The translations under genes were made by a program, and so were the position numbers. From the NCBI GenBank assembly GCA_964030475.1, contig CAXIPT010000002.1, positions 20,149,552-20,213,551 of the forward strand: DNA of 64,000 nucleotides, given 5' to 3'. Under the pieces are notes generated by a model that had not been told where the DNA came from, searched no databases, and saw only the letters and a list, made by a program, of their open reading frames with translations. Below are positions 35,441 through 49,644 of this stretch, piece by piece. Origin of the DNA: Tethya wilhelma (Eukaryota > Porifera > Demospongiae > Tethyida > Tethyidae). Position 1 is the stretch's first letter, and every line of letters starts with the position of its first letter.

Positions 35441-37777
35441 TTAATATGAGGTTGAAAAATTTAATGAATTTGCTGTAGAAGTGGTTGATTTTGATTCATT
35501 TGAACTGGAAGAGTTTGGTCTGTGGTAGACCACTGTTATCATTGGAGGCCTCTTTTCATGGTCCACCTTGTAAGAGCCTTGCTTGTGCTTCTTCCAACAG
35601 CACAGCCCTATCACCACCATGTTAATAACTGCAAGGAGGAGGAGGTGATGATGTAATGACTATTACATAATTATTAGGATACAGTCTCATTCCAAGAAAT
35701 TATGAGACATTAAGTAGTGTAAACACGTTAGCTTTAATTGGATTAATGTTCACCCCTCCCAAAATTTCATGTGCAAAATATATTACTAGTGAGAAGTCTT
35801 TTGACAAGAATGACAGAGGCATGTGTGCTGTTGCCTTGGTAACACATCGTGCACTGACTCGTGCTGTTACTGACTATGATGTTGTGTTAACTCACCAAGC
35901 AGTAGAAGGATGATTGCAGCCGCTGCACCTGCCACTATGTAGGTAATGGATATACCACTTGCCCCAGGTGTAGGCGATGCCTGCATGGTTTAAATGCCAT
36001 ATCATGGTAAAGAAATGGTTAAGTAGGCAAACCCCAATACTTAGTAACTACCACAACACATGTTTGCTGTTAACAAGACAATGACTTTCATCTATAACTT
36101 ACTGCACATGTACACACAATAAAAAGATGGTTATAATTATTATTTTATACCACACAATAGCTCTCCAATTCAAAACCTTATTCAATAGCCAAACAATTAT
36201 TGACTTACTGTTGTCCTCTCCTGTGTTGTGGTCGGGTGCTCCTCACCTGCAGTTCCTCTGGGTGGCAGTGTGGTGGATGCCATGACCACATGCTGGGATG
36301 AAGAAGATGAGACGGACAAAGGGAAGCTGGAAGAGAGAACACCATTGGTCATTGCACTTGTGGAGTGAGTGGGTGTGTATCTTATGGTGCTAAAGGAATA
36401 TGGCTTTGAGCTCATTGCAGACCTCGATGACTCAACTATATCACTCCTTGTCAAGGGTCTAAGTGACATTGGCACTGGTTTAGTGGTAGAGCTGGATTGC
36501 ATTGTTCTACTCTTTGTTTGAGAAAATGTTCTTGAACTTTTTGTGACATGTTCTAAAGTTAAAAATCCACTAGTTGATAAAATGCTTCTCACACTGGCTA
36601 GAGGTGAACTTGCCATTATAGTTGTTGTACTAGTTAAAATCGAAGAACTCGGGGTTCGTATTATATCCCCTATTACAGAACTCGGGGTTCGTATTATATC
36701 CCCTATTACAGAACTCGGGGTTCGTATTATATCCCCTATTGCAGAACTCGGGGTTCGTATTATATCCCCTATTGCAGAACTCGGGGTTCGTATAATGTCC
36801 CCTATTGTTGAGAAAGTGTTCACAGTTGTCTCGGAAACAGCAACAGAGCTACTGATTACACTAGAATTACTGCTAACAGCAGGCGTGTGAGACACCAATC
36901 TTGACAACAAAGTTGCCATTGTCAAGATTGGCTGACCCACACTACCACTGTTGCTATGGGAGACAACACGAGATGGCATTGAAAAAGAAGTTGATGAAGT
37001 ACTCTTATAGCGACTCAACTGGTCAAAGGTGGAGGAGGGTTGAACAGAAGAAGAGATAAAGGAAGAGATGAGGTGTGCACTAGATGGAACAGCTGGTGGA
37101 GAGGAAGTGGTAGGCTCGGGAAGAAGTGTAGTCGTTGACAATATTGAGGTGGTTGGAATCTGTATTGTTGGAATCACATTTTCTGTGGAGGAGAAAGATG
37201 GAGTGAAGTAAACTCTTACTGTTCAAAACAGAGGACATTAATATTGTGTAATAACTAATAATAATTAATGTGAGTTAAAATGTAAGAGGCTTTGAAGGGA
37301 GGAAGAGGCTCCACAACATGTGAGACGGAGTACATGAGAAACAACATGAGTGCATGATGTCAAATGTTTTGAAGGTAGAAAACCATTAACATCACTCCCA
37401 CTGCCTAGAGCCAGTGGACTGTTGGTCTCTAGGTAGCTCAAAAGAAGGTTAATGTAGGACTTGGACAGCCGCACTGAGTTAGAGGAAGTGACTAGCTGGG
37501 ACTTGATGTCAAAGGACTATTGTGTATCCTCATGTATTGAGGTATGGGTGTATGTAACCATGTGTCCAAGCATGTGACTGGATTATTTACATACAATTCT
37601 ACACAAGATAATTCATACATGTACACATGACATTGTATGTCATACCAATGCAATTCCTGCCATTAGAATGCAATGTGTAGCCCTCATTGCAGCTACAGAA
37701 GAAGCTCCCTTCTGTGTTGTTGCAGCCATGTTCACATCCTCCATTGACTTTAGCACATTCATCGATATCTTTGTGTG

Positions 37778-37846
<69 letters not shown>

Positions 37847-40800
37847 CTCAAATTAAATTCTCATCATTGTGGTTTGACAGTTCAAGTTTTTACAACAAAC
37901 CCTATTGGATTTCATTTAGCACCTAATTAACCATCCCTTGAGAAATCACCTACCACACAAACAGAGACATACAGACATACAAAACACATAAATGGACAAA
38001 AAAATGACCATTTTTGAGCGTACATGGCTTGCACATGCTTATAGCTACATCATGCTAATGCTATTTCAATTAGCATCAGATTATACATTTTTTTCAATTA
38101 GCATCTAGACCCAGCTGGTCCCCTTTTCTTTCTCTCTCTCTCTCACCACCTAGCTGGGATGCCAACAAAATGTTTTCGGCACGAACCAAACTAGTTTTGT
38201 CTAATCATGTCAGGACGTGCTCGTGGTTGAAAGTTGGCTGAGGAGGCATGTTCATTGACACCAGTTCCTCACACTAGGGGTACTAATACAGCACTGAAAT
38301 TGAATTAGCCCTGTTCACCAATAATTGATGTAATTTTGGAGTTAGACATGTGGGGATACCATCCATGGCTCTTCTCTATAGGCATACACACACCTGCTGA
38401 GAACACACGTGTGAGAAGTGTCACTTGATACCCCAAACACGATTATGTTAATCATTAGGTTTTGTTTTACATAGACCACCAGGAAGGCTGGGAGGAAATT
38501 CATCATCAAGTACACCACAACAACCATTAGGAGGATGCATCTGCAAATGAGTGCCCATACATTACATACCATTGAGATATCGATCATTCATTGCACAACC
38601 TATGCTAGTATGGAGGAGGAGGACAATTTCTCCATTTCAAGAATTTCTCGTGTATCGAGAAGGACAAAAAGGGTACACGAGTATAAACAGATTTACTCTG
38701 ATCAAACAACATGGTTTACAATAATTATGAGGACATAGTTTCAAAGACCGTACACAATCAGTGCTGCAGACACTGAGAGTGCTTCAACTGCTATGTATTA
38801 TGCATGCAGGTGCGCAGCCGCCAATATGAGTATTGTTCTCAATGTATGTAGGTCAAGCATCAAATGGCACACCTCATACCTCTTCCAACCACTGCCCATC
38901 CTTGTCCTGTCTTCCAGTGGATACCGCTACCACTTATCTCACAGGAATGAGGTCACCCTCCCAATATACACCAACTTTGCTTTATGCCATGGTAACTTCT
39001 CAGGGCCATGAATGAAAAACAGGTAGGTCACAAAATTCTTTTACTGTACTAGGACATTAGTGACCTATTGGAGACCTGTGTGACTGGACTGCAAATGTAT
39101 CGTGATTTTCATGTTAAAATGCACTTTGAAGTAAAAGTAAACGAGTCGCTCTTCCTGTAACTTGCCCAGTTACCTAGTGGAGATGTACTTACCACTGGTA
39201 CTTGCTTGTTGTACACAAAATATCACAGTGATGTCGGTAAACATTTAGAGCATTTCTTTCTTGTAACAAAGCCGTCAATTATATCGTTGATTTGTCAATT
39301 AATGGCAATTAACTACACTGGTTCTCTCACTCTTTCCAATGTATGCTAAGTAAAAGCAATTCATTAGGCTATGTATTGGTCACTTAATCATTTCCATACT
39401 TGGTAGATGATTGAGTTAACTATGTAATTAGATAAACTCTTTGTCTATACATAACCAATTTTTCAGCTTACTTGGGATTCTAACTTGCAACCATTTTCTC
39501 TAAAATAGAATCTGCATACATAATAATGGTTGTCTGGGAGTTCTAATTGTGTAGTCATGGTTAAAGCATTCAATTGCCCACATTAGATTGATTTTGTTAT
39601 CTAGAGCAGCAAATGCCAACTGAAACGGAGATTGTTGGAGCTACTGGAAGTGAAAATGAAAGCATTGAACCTAATCAGTTGGGATCCACTGTTCACATTG
39701 ACGATAGTAATAACTTTGAAGCCATGCAGACACCAACATATTCCCAAGAAGCTGATACTGCCTGTGTATCTGTGCAAGGAAGTTGCACTATAGTCTAGAG
39801 TTATGTGTGTATGGTAGCAACTGGACAGGGTCCAGACATTGTATCAAAACGCAAGTGGCCTTTGATGAGAAATCATAGAATTACCGGCTATAATAGGTGC
39901 TGGGTTTTTTTGAAAAATTTAATATCAAGATATGGGAATTTTAATTTGTGTACACAAGCTCAAAAATTGTCTGATTTGCTGACTAGTCAGTCAGCTACAT
40001 GAGGGCGTATATATTATCACAGACAGATGCTTCTCCTGGGGACCTCAGATGAGGTTAGCATATGTAGGTGTGTGTTGCTATGGCCTAGCTATTGCTATTG
40101 CTATTGTATTGCTGGGACCAGCCTTAACAACAAGACACGCTCACAACATATATATACCCCCCACTCTTATTTTACGTTTAATCTAAACATAGATATTTGT
40201 AGCTATAAATAGAACAAACGATAAGAGAGAGAATAAATTTTTGTATGAAGGTGAATGCTGAAGATTGTCCATACAATCCTACTGGTGTTATTGTGTTACC
40301 TTGGGAACAGTCCTCTTGGGTCCATCCACTGTCACAGGCACACAGTCCAGGAGGAACACATCGGCCATACAGACACCCTGGGCATGTGTCATTCAGCTCA
40401 TCAGGATCAATGCCAGAAAAGATTATTTCAATGAACTCCGTTTCTGGGGGGTTAAAATGGAAAGAGAAGACATCATTACACAAAACTTTGGCATGATTCT
40501 CAAAAAAAAAAAAAAAAAACATTTTTAGCCAACACTGTCATCTTTCCTTTTAGAATTGAGAAGACATGTTGGCTATTGGCAGAGAATGGTACATGGTACT
40601 CTATCAATTAGCTGTTTGACATGCAGCTGCCTCCTTCAATTAACACTACTAAATAGTAATGAGGGACATGTACTGAGAGGTTCCTCCTACCATTTGGCTG
40701 CTTGTCGGGATGCACCACTTCTATTCCACCGAGGCTCTCAAACTGGGAGGTTATGAGATGGTTAACTGGAGTACCGGTCATAATTTTAGTGCTAAAGACA

Positions 40801-41087
40801 TCTTGAGCCTCTGTCCAATAGAGGTATTTGTCATGAAGGGTCATTCCAGTGGTTCTCTGGAGGTTTCGATCAATGGTGATTTCATTCGAGGAGCGCGAGC
40901 CGTCCATTTGAACTGATTTGAGGAAGAAGGCACACGTGTCTATCCAGTAGATGGTGTGTGTGATGTACTCCAATAGGAGAGGGTAGATGCAAGAGTTCTC
41001 TGGTTCTTGTCTAATGATTTCTCTTGTATCTCCTGTCACAGCTGCTCTTTCAATGGTCTTTGTAACTGAGTCAGTCCAGTAGAGCCA

Positions 41088-41168
<81 letters not shown>

Positions 41169-41660
41169 NTGTGTGTGTGTGTGTGTGTGTATGCACTCAG
41201 CAGCTTAACTACTGACTAACTGCAGTCTGATTTACCCATAGTCTGGATACGGAAAAATGACCAGTCCATTTGGTGCACTTGTACTGCTAGGTGGTCTTCT
41301 CGTACTAATAATTTCCTTCCTGATTTGCGTATGAAGGTCATACTCTTCAATAACATCTCTCTCTCTGTCTGTCCAATAAACCTTGTCGTTTATCCAGTCC
41401 ACCGCTAAATCACCTTTGGGGGAAAATCAGTGAGAGTAGAGATACATAACCATTGGATAGGTTTGTGGGTCTAGTTTGTGGTTAATTAATTGCTAATATT
41501 ATTACCTGGGTTACCAGCTATCCGTGCTAGTACTGTGATATTAGAACCGTCATGGAGTGAGGCTTGTTTCACTGAACCTTCAAAAAACCCTGAACTGCTC
41601 CAGAATACATACCCTAACCTGTACGTCAGTGCAATACTCTTATAACTATATATACAGCTA

Positions 41661-41747
<87 letters not shown>

Positions 41748-41748
41748 N

Positions 41749-41783
<35 letters not shown>

Positions 41784-43779
41784 CACGATTCTAAAAGTCA
41801 AGATAATTGTGGTTAACGAAAGGGGATTCTTTGCTCAATTTGCAGAAAATTATTAATTATTTGAAACCGAGAACAAAGTTATGACATACCAGATGGAACT
41901 TTGAGACAAATTGGGTTCACTGATCTAGTTGCCATTGGTGGTACACATTTTATGTCTCATATTTCTAAGACCTACAAAGAGCCACTCCACTATTAATTTT
42001 AATTTTAAGCCATTTCTGTATAGTTTGGCTCAACTATATACAGAGTCCAGCCATTAGGCTTTCACTCACTGTTCAATTGTGATCTCACTCTACTATAAAC
42101 CCACTGGAGGCTCTCAATGGATGTTGTTCAAGTTTGGAATCTTAATTGCAGCCCTCCCCAAGGTGTGTGGTTGATGACCCCTCAAGGCTTTTGATCACAG
42201 TCAACATGATACATGTCAGAGAGGGTGGGAGGCAACTGACTGGTACTGAACAGCGTACACATGATCTGTGTGATGCTATTAGTGACTTTCAGAAATTGTC
42301 ACAGATTCTTCACCGCAAGTAAACAGCATAGGAAAGTGGATACATTTAGTAGTGACATGTGAAATTGGAATATCAGATTCCCGATAGTTATTTAAACCTA
42401 TGGCTTGAATTACCAACTGTTCTGTATGTATTGCCATGTTTAGTTACTGATATATATATCCTAACCTGTAATGGTAGTCAATCCCTATGATTCCTTGAGG
42501 TTCGGAGACAATTGTGAAAGGCTCTCCAGATACTTCATTATTCTCAGTGAGGTTGTACCGTCGAATGGTGTTGGAGCTTGCAACAAGTAAGTAAGAAGCA
42601 CTGCATGTGTTTATGAAAAATTTGTTGCTTATAAAAAAAGAGCTCAATTCTTACAAATTTTGTCACAATCATAACTATTATTGTAGCTCCACTATCGTGA
42701 TCAATGACCGTTGAATTTTTGATCTCATTGACTGATACACCCGGCTACCCATGCATATTATAGGGTTCACACACAATAATTATACTCTCCATGTACTAAA
42801 TCCCCTAACATCTGTTGCATGGACTATACTATTGCTATCATTCCATCGTCATAAATAATTATACCTTTAATGCTCTCACTCCCCACCCAACATACAGGGC
42901 TGAAGTCAAGAACAAGGACAAAAACCATGGTACACGTTATATAGCAGCACCAAATGAATCCAATCTCCTAATCCTATTATCTGTGTACTCCTAGCATTCA
43001 CTGCATACCACAACTATTTATAGCTGTTTGGGGTGGCTTGGCAAAGGCACAGAGCTAGCCCGAGAATGCTTTGCAACTGTAACAGACACTGTCACCAATT
43101 CACTTCTCTTCAAGAGGCTTTGTGTTAGATCTGTTAGGAACGGTTCTCACATTGTAAGGCCATGTTGTCTGTTGGACACTAACTCCACTAGCAGGTGCAC
43201 TCCTGGTGCAGGCTAATGGGTGCTGCAGTACAATTCATCAATTACACTTTTGGATTATCAGCCAATTAATTAAAACTAGGGGAAAACAGTCAAACCACAC
43301 AAGGACATCACCCTGTTAGGCCAAGGAGCACAATCCAACACACCAGTGGATGAAGTGTACACGATTATGCTTCTTCAGTATTGAAAGTATGCAATGTTTT
43401 AACGTATCTATGGCTGATTTGTTTCAAACATACAAACACACATTATAATGTGGGCCCATGTAACAACGTGTAATGCTGTGATTGATGCTGTATATCATCT
43501 GTACCCAGTCTGGCACACAACAGCTAAGAGGCCATGGCAGTCTGACACATACTCTTGCATTGACCACGAAAGGCTTCCTCTGGTTTATTCAATTATAAAA
43601 CCAGTTCACAGCTAGTTAATGAAAACCACAACAAAAGTTACATGCATGTTCTGCTCAACCCAGCTAGTCCTGGAGACTTACACGGCGTTCCCTTCTTTTG
43701 CAGCCGCCCCGCGTAACCACAAGTGTCCAACAATCGCAGCCAAACTAATTATTGTAGCTTGGATTTCTGATCCAGTCAT
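35441..43779 (-). CDS. Orphan receptor A: YWTD propeller, EGF modules, mucin-like stalk, single TM
   Basis: Exons on the minus strand are 43682-43779 (signal-like [20 protein letters not shown]), 42466-42600, 41506-41618, 41236-41413, 40691-41088, 40300-40443, 37646-37768, 36209-37182, 35896-35980 and 35441-35628. The YWTD/LDL-receptor class B exons carry [24 protein letters not shown] and TIYWIDTC. There are two EGF modules ([20 protein letters not shown], then the calcium-binding type [16 protein letters not shown]). The Ser/Thr-rich stalk of about 325 residues contains five perfect-phase copies of [10 protein letters not shown]. The TM helix ([17 protein letters not shown]) is split over two exons, and the tail of about 50 residues is Ser-rich. 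Domain order resembles LRP-type receptors in miniature, but no named orthologue is recognised. It is probably a surface endocytic or adhesion receptor. Paralogous to B and C. Confidence 0.78.
36644..36808 (-). repeat. In-frame 30-bp coding minisatellite in receptor A stalk
   Basis: Five tandem copies of a 30-bp unit encode IGDIIRTPS(S/V/A) in the mucin-like stalk. Copies are nearly identical at the DNA level (CTCGGGGTTCGTATTATATC recurs), so the array is young or homogenised and its copy number may vary. Confidence 0.9.
37769..40299. other. Long intron of receptor A with (GA)n and possible nested exons
   Basis: This 2.5-kb intron starts with a GA tract (37781-37844). On the minus strand the tract is a CT run feeding the acceptor of the EGF exon at 37768. 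On the plus strand, 39606-39798 reads after a clean TAG acceptor as an acidic 62-residue open frame ending at a stop ([20 protein letters not shown]...SCTIV). Another open stretch lies at 38793-39011. On the minus strand 38342-38587 is strongly hydrophobic ([20 protein letters not shown]). None makes a complete gene model. I treat them as weak candidates. Confidence 0.35.
41090..41190. repeat. (GT)n microsatellite with N at 41169
   Basis: On the minus strand this is an AC run ending ACAG directly at the acceptor of receptor A's large YWTD exon (upper end 41088). Confidence 0.9.
41662..41779. repeat. (GT)n microsatellite with N at 41748
   Basis: A long GT tract in an intron of receptor A. Its length is unresolved. 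Confidence 0.9.
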
Positions 43780-44468
43780 TGTAGATCCTTAGTGTCTCGG
43801 TGTAGTCTTCACAGCATTAGTACTAACAAGTTATTAACTCAAGCCGCAGGATTAATTTGTGGGCCTTCTTTGGCGAGACTGTTCGTTTTTATAGTCTTAA
43901 GCAACTGCCGAGACATAACCATCCATGGCCATTGCCGTTCATATCCCATTACGTGTATCTTGCATTCCTCAACAGCGTTTGATCCAAGATTATCCATTTC
44001 CGGTGGACCGAACTGCTAGTTGCGATGCAATAATTGCCGAAAACAGCCCCTCCCACCCTACTTTGTGCGCGTGCGCAGTATATAGACATGATGCTGGAAA
44101 CTGTAAAACACTCTTCATATGCACATGTAGTTACAAAGAAAAAGGAACAAAAGTAACTGCAGATGAGATAAAGAGTAAACCAGTCTGTAACTAAAGGAAT
44201 TCGAAAGTGATGCATAATATATTGTAAGCCAGTCAGTAGCAGGAAAAAAGACACAAAAAAAAAAAAAAAAAAGGAATTAGAAACAAGCGCACACACTCTG
44301 TATAATGGTGCACTTTACAGTTTGGTAACAGCTATGTCCATTGCTTTATGCAAGGCAAATTGCACAAGAAAATATAATCAACTTTCTGAAACATGCAGAA
44401 GACACAGAAGTACATCAATCTATGTACACGTACGTAATAAAGAGATGCTCTAATAGTCAATATAAAGT
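43780..44468. other. Intergenic region, receptor A 5' side / receptor B 3' end
   Basis: This 689-bp stretch separates the two co-directional receptors. It should hold receptor A's promoter and receptor B's 3' UTR. Two poly-A runs (about 44195 and 44254) are visible. No gene is recognised. Confidence 0.5.
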
Positions 44469-44859
44469 CTATCTCCTTTTTGTATCGAGTGGTAGAGTTT
44501 CATCGTTAATACTACTGTTACTGGTTGTGTCCGACTCTGATGATGATGATGATATGCTCGCTCTTGAACATGAATGGGGAACCAGAACAGACCTCTCAAC
44601 GCTCTCTCGGCTTGACACAGCTGCCTCCTGGGGGGAGGTGGGTTCAATGAGGTTAGTGTCGGCATAGTGGAAGTAAAACTCGGACACAGGTCTAAAGCTG
44701 CTCCTGGCAGAGGAGGTGGCTGACTCAACATCGGTCATGGGATCTCTCTGTCTCCTTGTCCTCCTTCGCTGGACTGTATAGGATCCCATCCTCCTCTGGC
44801 GGTACCTCCAGTAGACCACCAGGAGGTAGATGACCACAGAAACTACATTGTAAGAGAGA

Positions 44860-44925
<66 letters not shown>

Positions 44926-45199
44926 NGTGTGTGATTCAAGTTGACCTGACCTATGATGGGATGACAGCATTGATGGCAGCTAGTGCAACAGGACACAAAG
45001 AAGCCATATAAGTGTTATTAGACTGTTAAATTTTGGTGTGTAAAAACGAAAGCAAACCTATACACACTTTAAACTAAGTGTGTTACTTCCACATGGAAAG
45101 TGTCCCCAAAAACTACACACTTCACTTAGTGTGTTACTTCCACATGGAAAGTGTCACCAAAAACTACACGCTTAATTTTTATGCACACACACACACACA

Positions 45200-45246
<47 letters not shown>

Positions 45247-48200
45247 ATCGAGTACAGTATTTTGTGTAGTACACGGTTTATTGTGTGTTTATTCCTTATG
45301 CATGCAGGACATTGTATGGGCAAGTACACACTAGCTCTTTGGATAGGAAAAGGTCATTTCTAAGTGTTCAGGGATATGAGTTATGTAACTGTTATGGTAT
45401 AATTTGTTTTGTTTGTTTGTCCATACTCTATCATCTATGGGTTTTCTTAACTATAATATAATTATGACTGTTTGTAATACTTACGAATAATGAAGAGTGC
45501 AGCAAATGAAGAAGCAAAGATCACCAACAACCTTGCATTCTTGTCTAATTTTCCCTGCAAGTACAAAAACGTATTGATAGTCATTATGATTAATAATGTT
45601 GTGTATATAGCTTCAGTGTTCATACAACACTATGGATTCACAACAACAACAACAGAACAAATACTTATAAATGCAGTTAACTCGTAATGAGCTACTAAAG
45701 CTTACAAGTTACAACAACAAAAATGTACAAAGGTGGAACTAAAATAAAACATGATCACTGAAATGATTATTCCAACTAGTTCTAAGATACAATAGTAATG
45801 CCATGGAATTGACCAAGCTCCATCTGGACCTGCATGCACTTGTCTACAGGTAAAACCATCATGGCCTAACACTTCCACATATGCAGGAGGTGCTGGAGCT
45901 GTGGTATAGCTAAAACACTAAGTGCAAACATTTGTATGGTCATTTGCATGTGACTGAGGCTATGAGGTTCTGCACACCAACTAATTTAATGCCATGGCAA
46001 CGCACTAGATGTGTGGTCTTGGTGAGGTAAGAATCACAGACAGCTCAGGGAATGAGGGAAAACTTAAAGACCTCATGCTTTCAACTTCCACCCACAGTAG
46101 GTGAGAAAAACTCTAAAAGTGTCGAGTGAAGAAGCAGGATGGTTTATGTAGAGTTTATTTGACCAGGGATTGAGGTCATGTTCATCCATTACCCTTTGGT
46201 GAAGATGGGGTACATCTGCTGATTCTACCATGGCAACACAATCCCATAACCTGGGTTAGTGGTCAAGGAGACAATAGAAGGGGCGGACCATTTAATTGGA
46301 TTACAAGCCTACATGCTGCTAAAATTTTATTTTGAAACCGAGGGAAGGGGTGATATAATTATGAGATGGCACAGATGCACACAATGTCACGGGTGTTTCT
46401 ATGGATTGAAGTAAGTGAATGAGGACAAGAGGTTGTGTACGCTGGTGAAAACATATGGTAAGTGTATAATTGCATAATAGATAAGTGCAAGAGATATACA
46501 CTAGCTGTTATGGTCAAGTTTATATCATTTAACCAGACCTTTCTTATTGTCCTATAGCTCTTCTTTCACAAAATGGTGTAAGCCGTATAGCAAAACTTAT
46601 ACGTATTATTATAATATTATGGGATTTTCTTCCTCCCCCTACTTAGCACCCATTAAGCTTCTGGTCTCATTAATTTTATCATAATCCTATTATGTATTAT
46701 GAAACAGTGCATCTGTCTCTCTACCATATTACCATGGTGACACTGTCCAGGGTGACAGTCTGTGGTTTACTAGAACAATAGCTCCCAAGGATATGGATTT
46801 GAGTATTATCAAATTAAACACTTAGGATGCCCATTAAGTACTTATTCTGGTTTCTACACACTTCACTTGCAACTACTTGGACCAAGTATGTGTGAGCGCT
46901 GCAGCTCAGTCACACGTGCTCTATAATAAATGTGCTTGCAACTCCCTCTATAGCTACCAGTCAAGAATCATGCTTACAGCTTGCACAGTAGAAAGATAAA
47001 GTTAGGACACATTCCCCATAGTAACATAAACTGCTCAAAATAAAGGACTGATCAACTCTATGCATATATCTGCCTACTCTTACACCAATATAAATACAAT
47101 TGTCTTCATGAAGAGCTTAAACTATGTACTCATTAGGAAAAAAAAAATCTATATATATTATTGTTAATCCACTCACTTCAGTGACTCCATTGTTGGGAAT
47201 GAATCCAGCCACAGTCACCAAAACAACGTCCGACATCACTGGTGGTGATGATGTTACAGACCCTGGTGTAGAATACTGTGATGAGCGTATTGAAGAAGAC
47301 ACACTAGTGAATGTAACCAGTGGGGATGAGGAACCAGCAGCAGTTGTTGTTGACACACTTGTTGTTGTTGGCAGACTGGATGTGGTTTGGACTGAATCTA
47401 TTGTTGAATAGATTGAGGTAAAAGTGATGTCAGTCGTTGAGATGATTGAACTGGTGGGAAAAGGAGCTAAGTCGACCACAAAACTTGACGATGGAGTAGC
47501 GGCAGTTGTTTCTGAAGGACTGGCGGAGGAAGTGGTGGTACTGTTTGTGGTGTTTGGATTGTTGAGTCCTGTATCATCAAAGTCTGCAGGGATGAATGCA
47601 AAACTATATGAACACCGCCATTAGTGGTTGCAGTCGTAGGAATGCCTTAATTGGCTTAAAATGTTGAAGGAGAAGAAATTTAATAGGGGATCTCAGTTCA
47701 ATGTGTGGAACAAACCATCAAAAAGGACAGCTATACTTAATTATGTCCACACACTTGTAAGGCTAAGTGGTCTAACCATGCAGTGAAACCATTAATTGCC
47801 CCAGCTTGGGCAGAGTATTGCTAACAGCTATAATTATATAGCCCACACCGTGCAGTCATTTGCATAAGGATGCGTACTTGTTGTTAATGACATGTGGCTA
47901 GCATGAATTATCACATGAATGTACCTAAACAGTCTTTTCCATTGTTCTGTAGAAACTTTCCAAGGGGGCAACTGCACTTGTACGATCCACGAAGGTTGGT
48001 ACAGATGTGTGAACAGCCGCCATTGTTGATGGTACATTCGTTGACATCTGTATAGAGGATGCGAAAGAATGAATGAATTCACGTAATCCAGTAACGCTTG
48101 ATGCAATGTGTATAAAGTTATTATTTTATTACTATGCGTGTTTGTACACACCATCTGAGCATGTTGAGCCACTCCAGCCAAGTCTGCAGGCACACAGCCC

Positions 48201-49570
48201 AGGAGGTATGCAGTCTCCATTGTCACAGGGAATTGTGCACTCCTCAATAATCTGAGTCAACTCTTCAGCTGTATAATTATAATATGCAAGCATTACTACC
48301 TTACCAGGTGAAGATGTAATACAATAATTATTATTAATTTTTGTTTAAGTGCACAAAACAATGATAGTAATATATATAATTATACCTGATGGCTGCTTAG
48401 AAGGATGAACCACTTGAACTCCATACAACTGACCATTTCTAGTGTTGACAAACATGATCTCTCTGTCTTTGAGGCTGGTGTCGTACTTGGCAAGCATCAT
48501 CTGTTGAGTCCAGTATATTGTGTTCTGATAGTGTGCAATTCCAAACGAGAATCTAAGATGCTCAGAATCAGGTCGAGTTTCTATGACTACAGAGTGTTCT
48601 GATCCATCAATCTTGCTCATTTGGATCTCCTCATTGCAGGAGTCACTCCAATAGACTTGTCGTGATCTGTGCTCCAAAGTGAGACTACCTGGGCAACTCA
48701 TTTCTCTGCGCATGGCATCCTTTCTGCTACCATCAACTGGTATACGGTAGAGAAAGCGATTCTTTTTATCCAATGTATAAAGCCATCTATAAAACAAGAA
48801 AACGATTGGTTTATTTGCAGACATTGTACATTCACATTCAATATTATTAGTCAACTATATAATTATTTGACTTACCCATAATCCTTCTGTGGGAATATGC
48901 TGAGACTAGATGGGTTTCCATCAAGACTCATTATGGTCCTTATCTCACCGGTAACAAGGTCATACATCATGATGGTCTTCCTAAAACTGTCTGTCCAGTA
49001 GACCTTGTCATTGATCCAGTCCACAGCCAAGCCAGCTGCAATCCAATAACATAATAACAGTGATCAATTATTTCTTGCCATACTAGTATAGTCTCGAGTA
49101 TAATCATTGTATGACAATTGGTATAATATTGTTATTACCTGGTGTGTCAATATTCCTCCTTACTAATATGGTTACATTAGATCCATCGATGAGATTTGCT
49201 TGCTTCAAAGTGCCGGTTCCAAACACTCCAGTTGTCATCCAAAACACAAGACCCATCCTGAATGCAATTGATGGTGACAAGTCAAGTTAATGTTGGTGTA
49301 TATTAGTGTAAGACATTCATATCCTCCAATCTCAGGCCTTTTGTTTGAAGTAACAAAACAAAAAATGAATTCTAATAATGAAATTTTATTTTGGCGTTAG
49401 GTTGAACTTTAAAGAAAGAGACTTAACAATAATGGAACGGCCACTCATTAGTGCTAGTCTAAATCACAAACATTCGCATGCCAAACAGCTGTTGTTTTGA
49501 GGATGGAAACTGATGATTTGGAATTATTAAAAGGTGATAAACAATACATAGAATTGTTAATGTGTGCATG

Positions 49571-49644
<74 letters not shown>

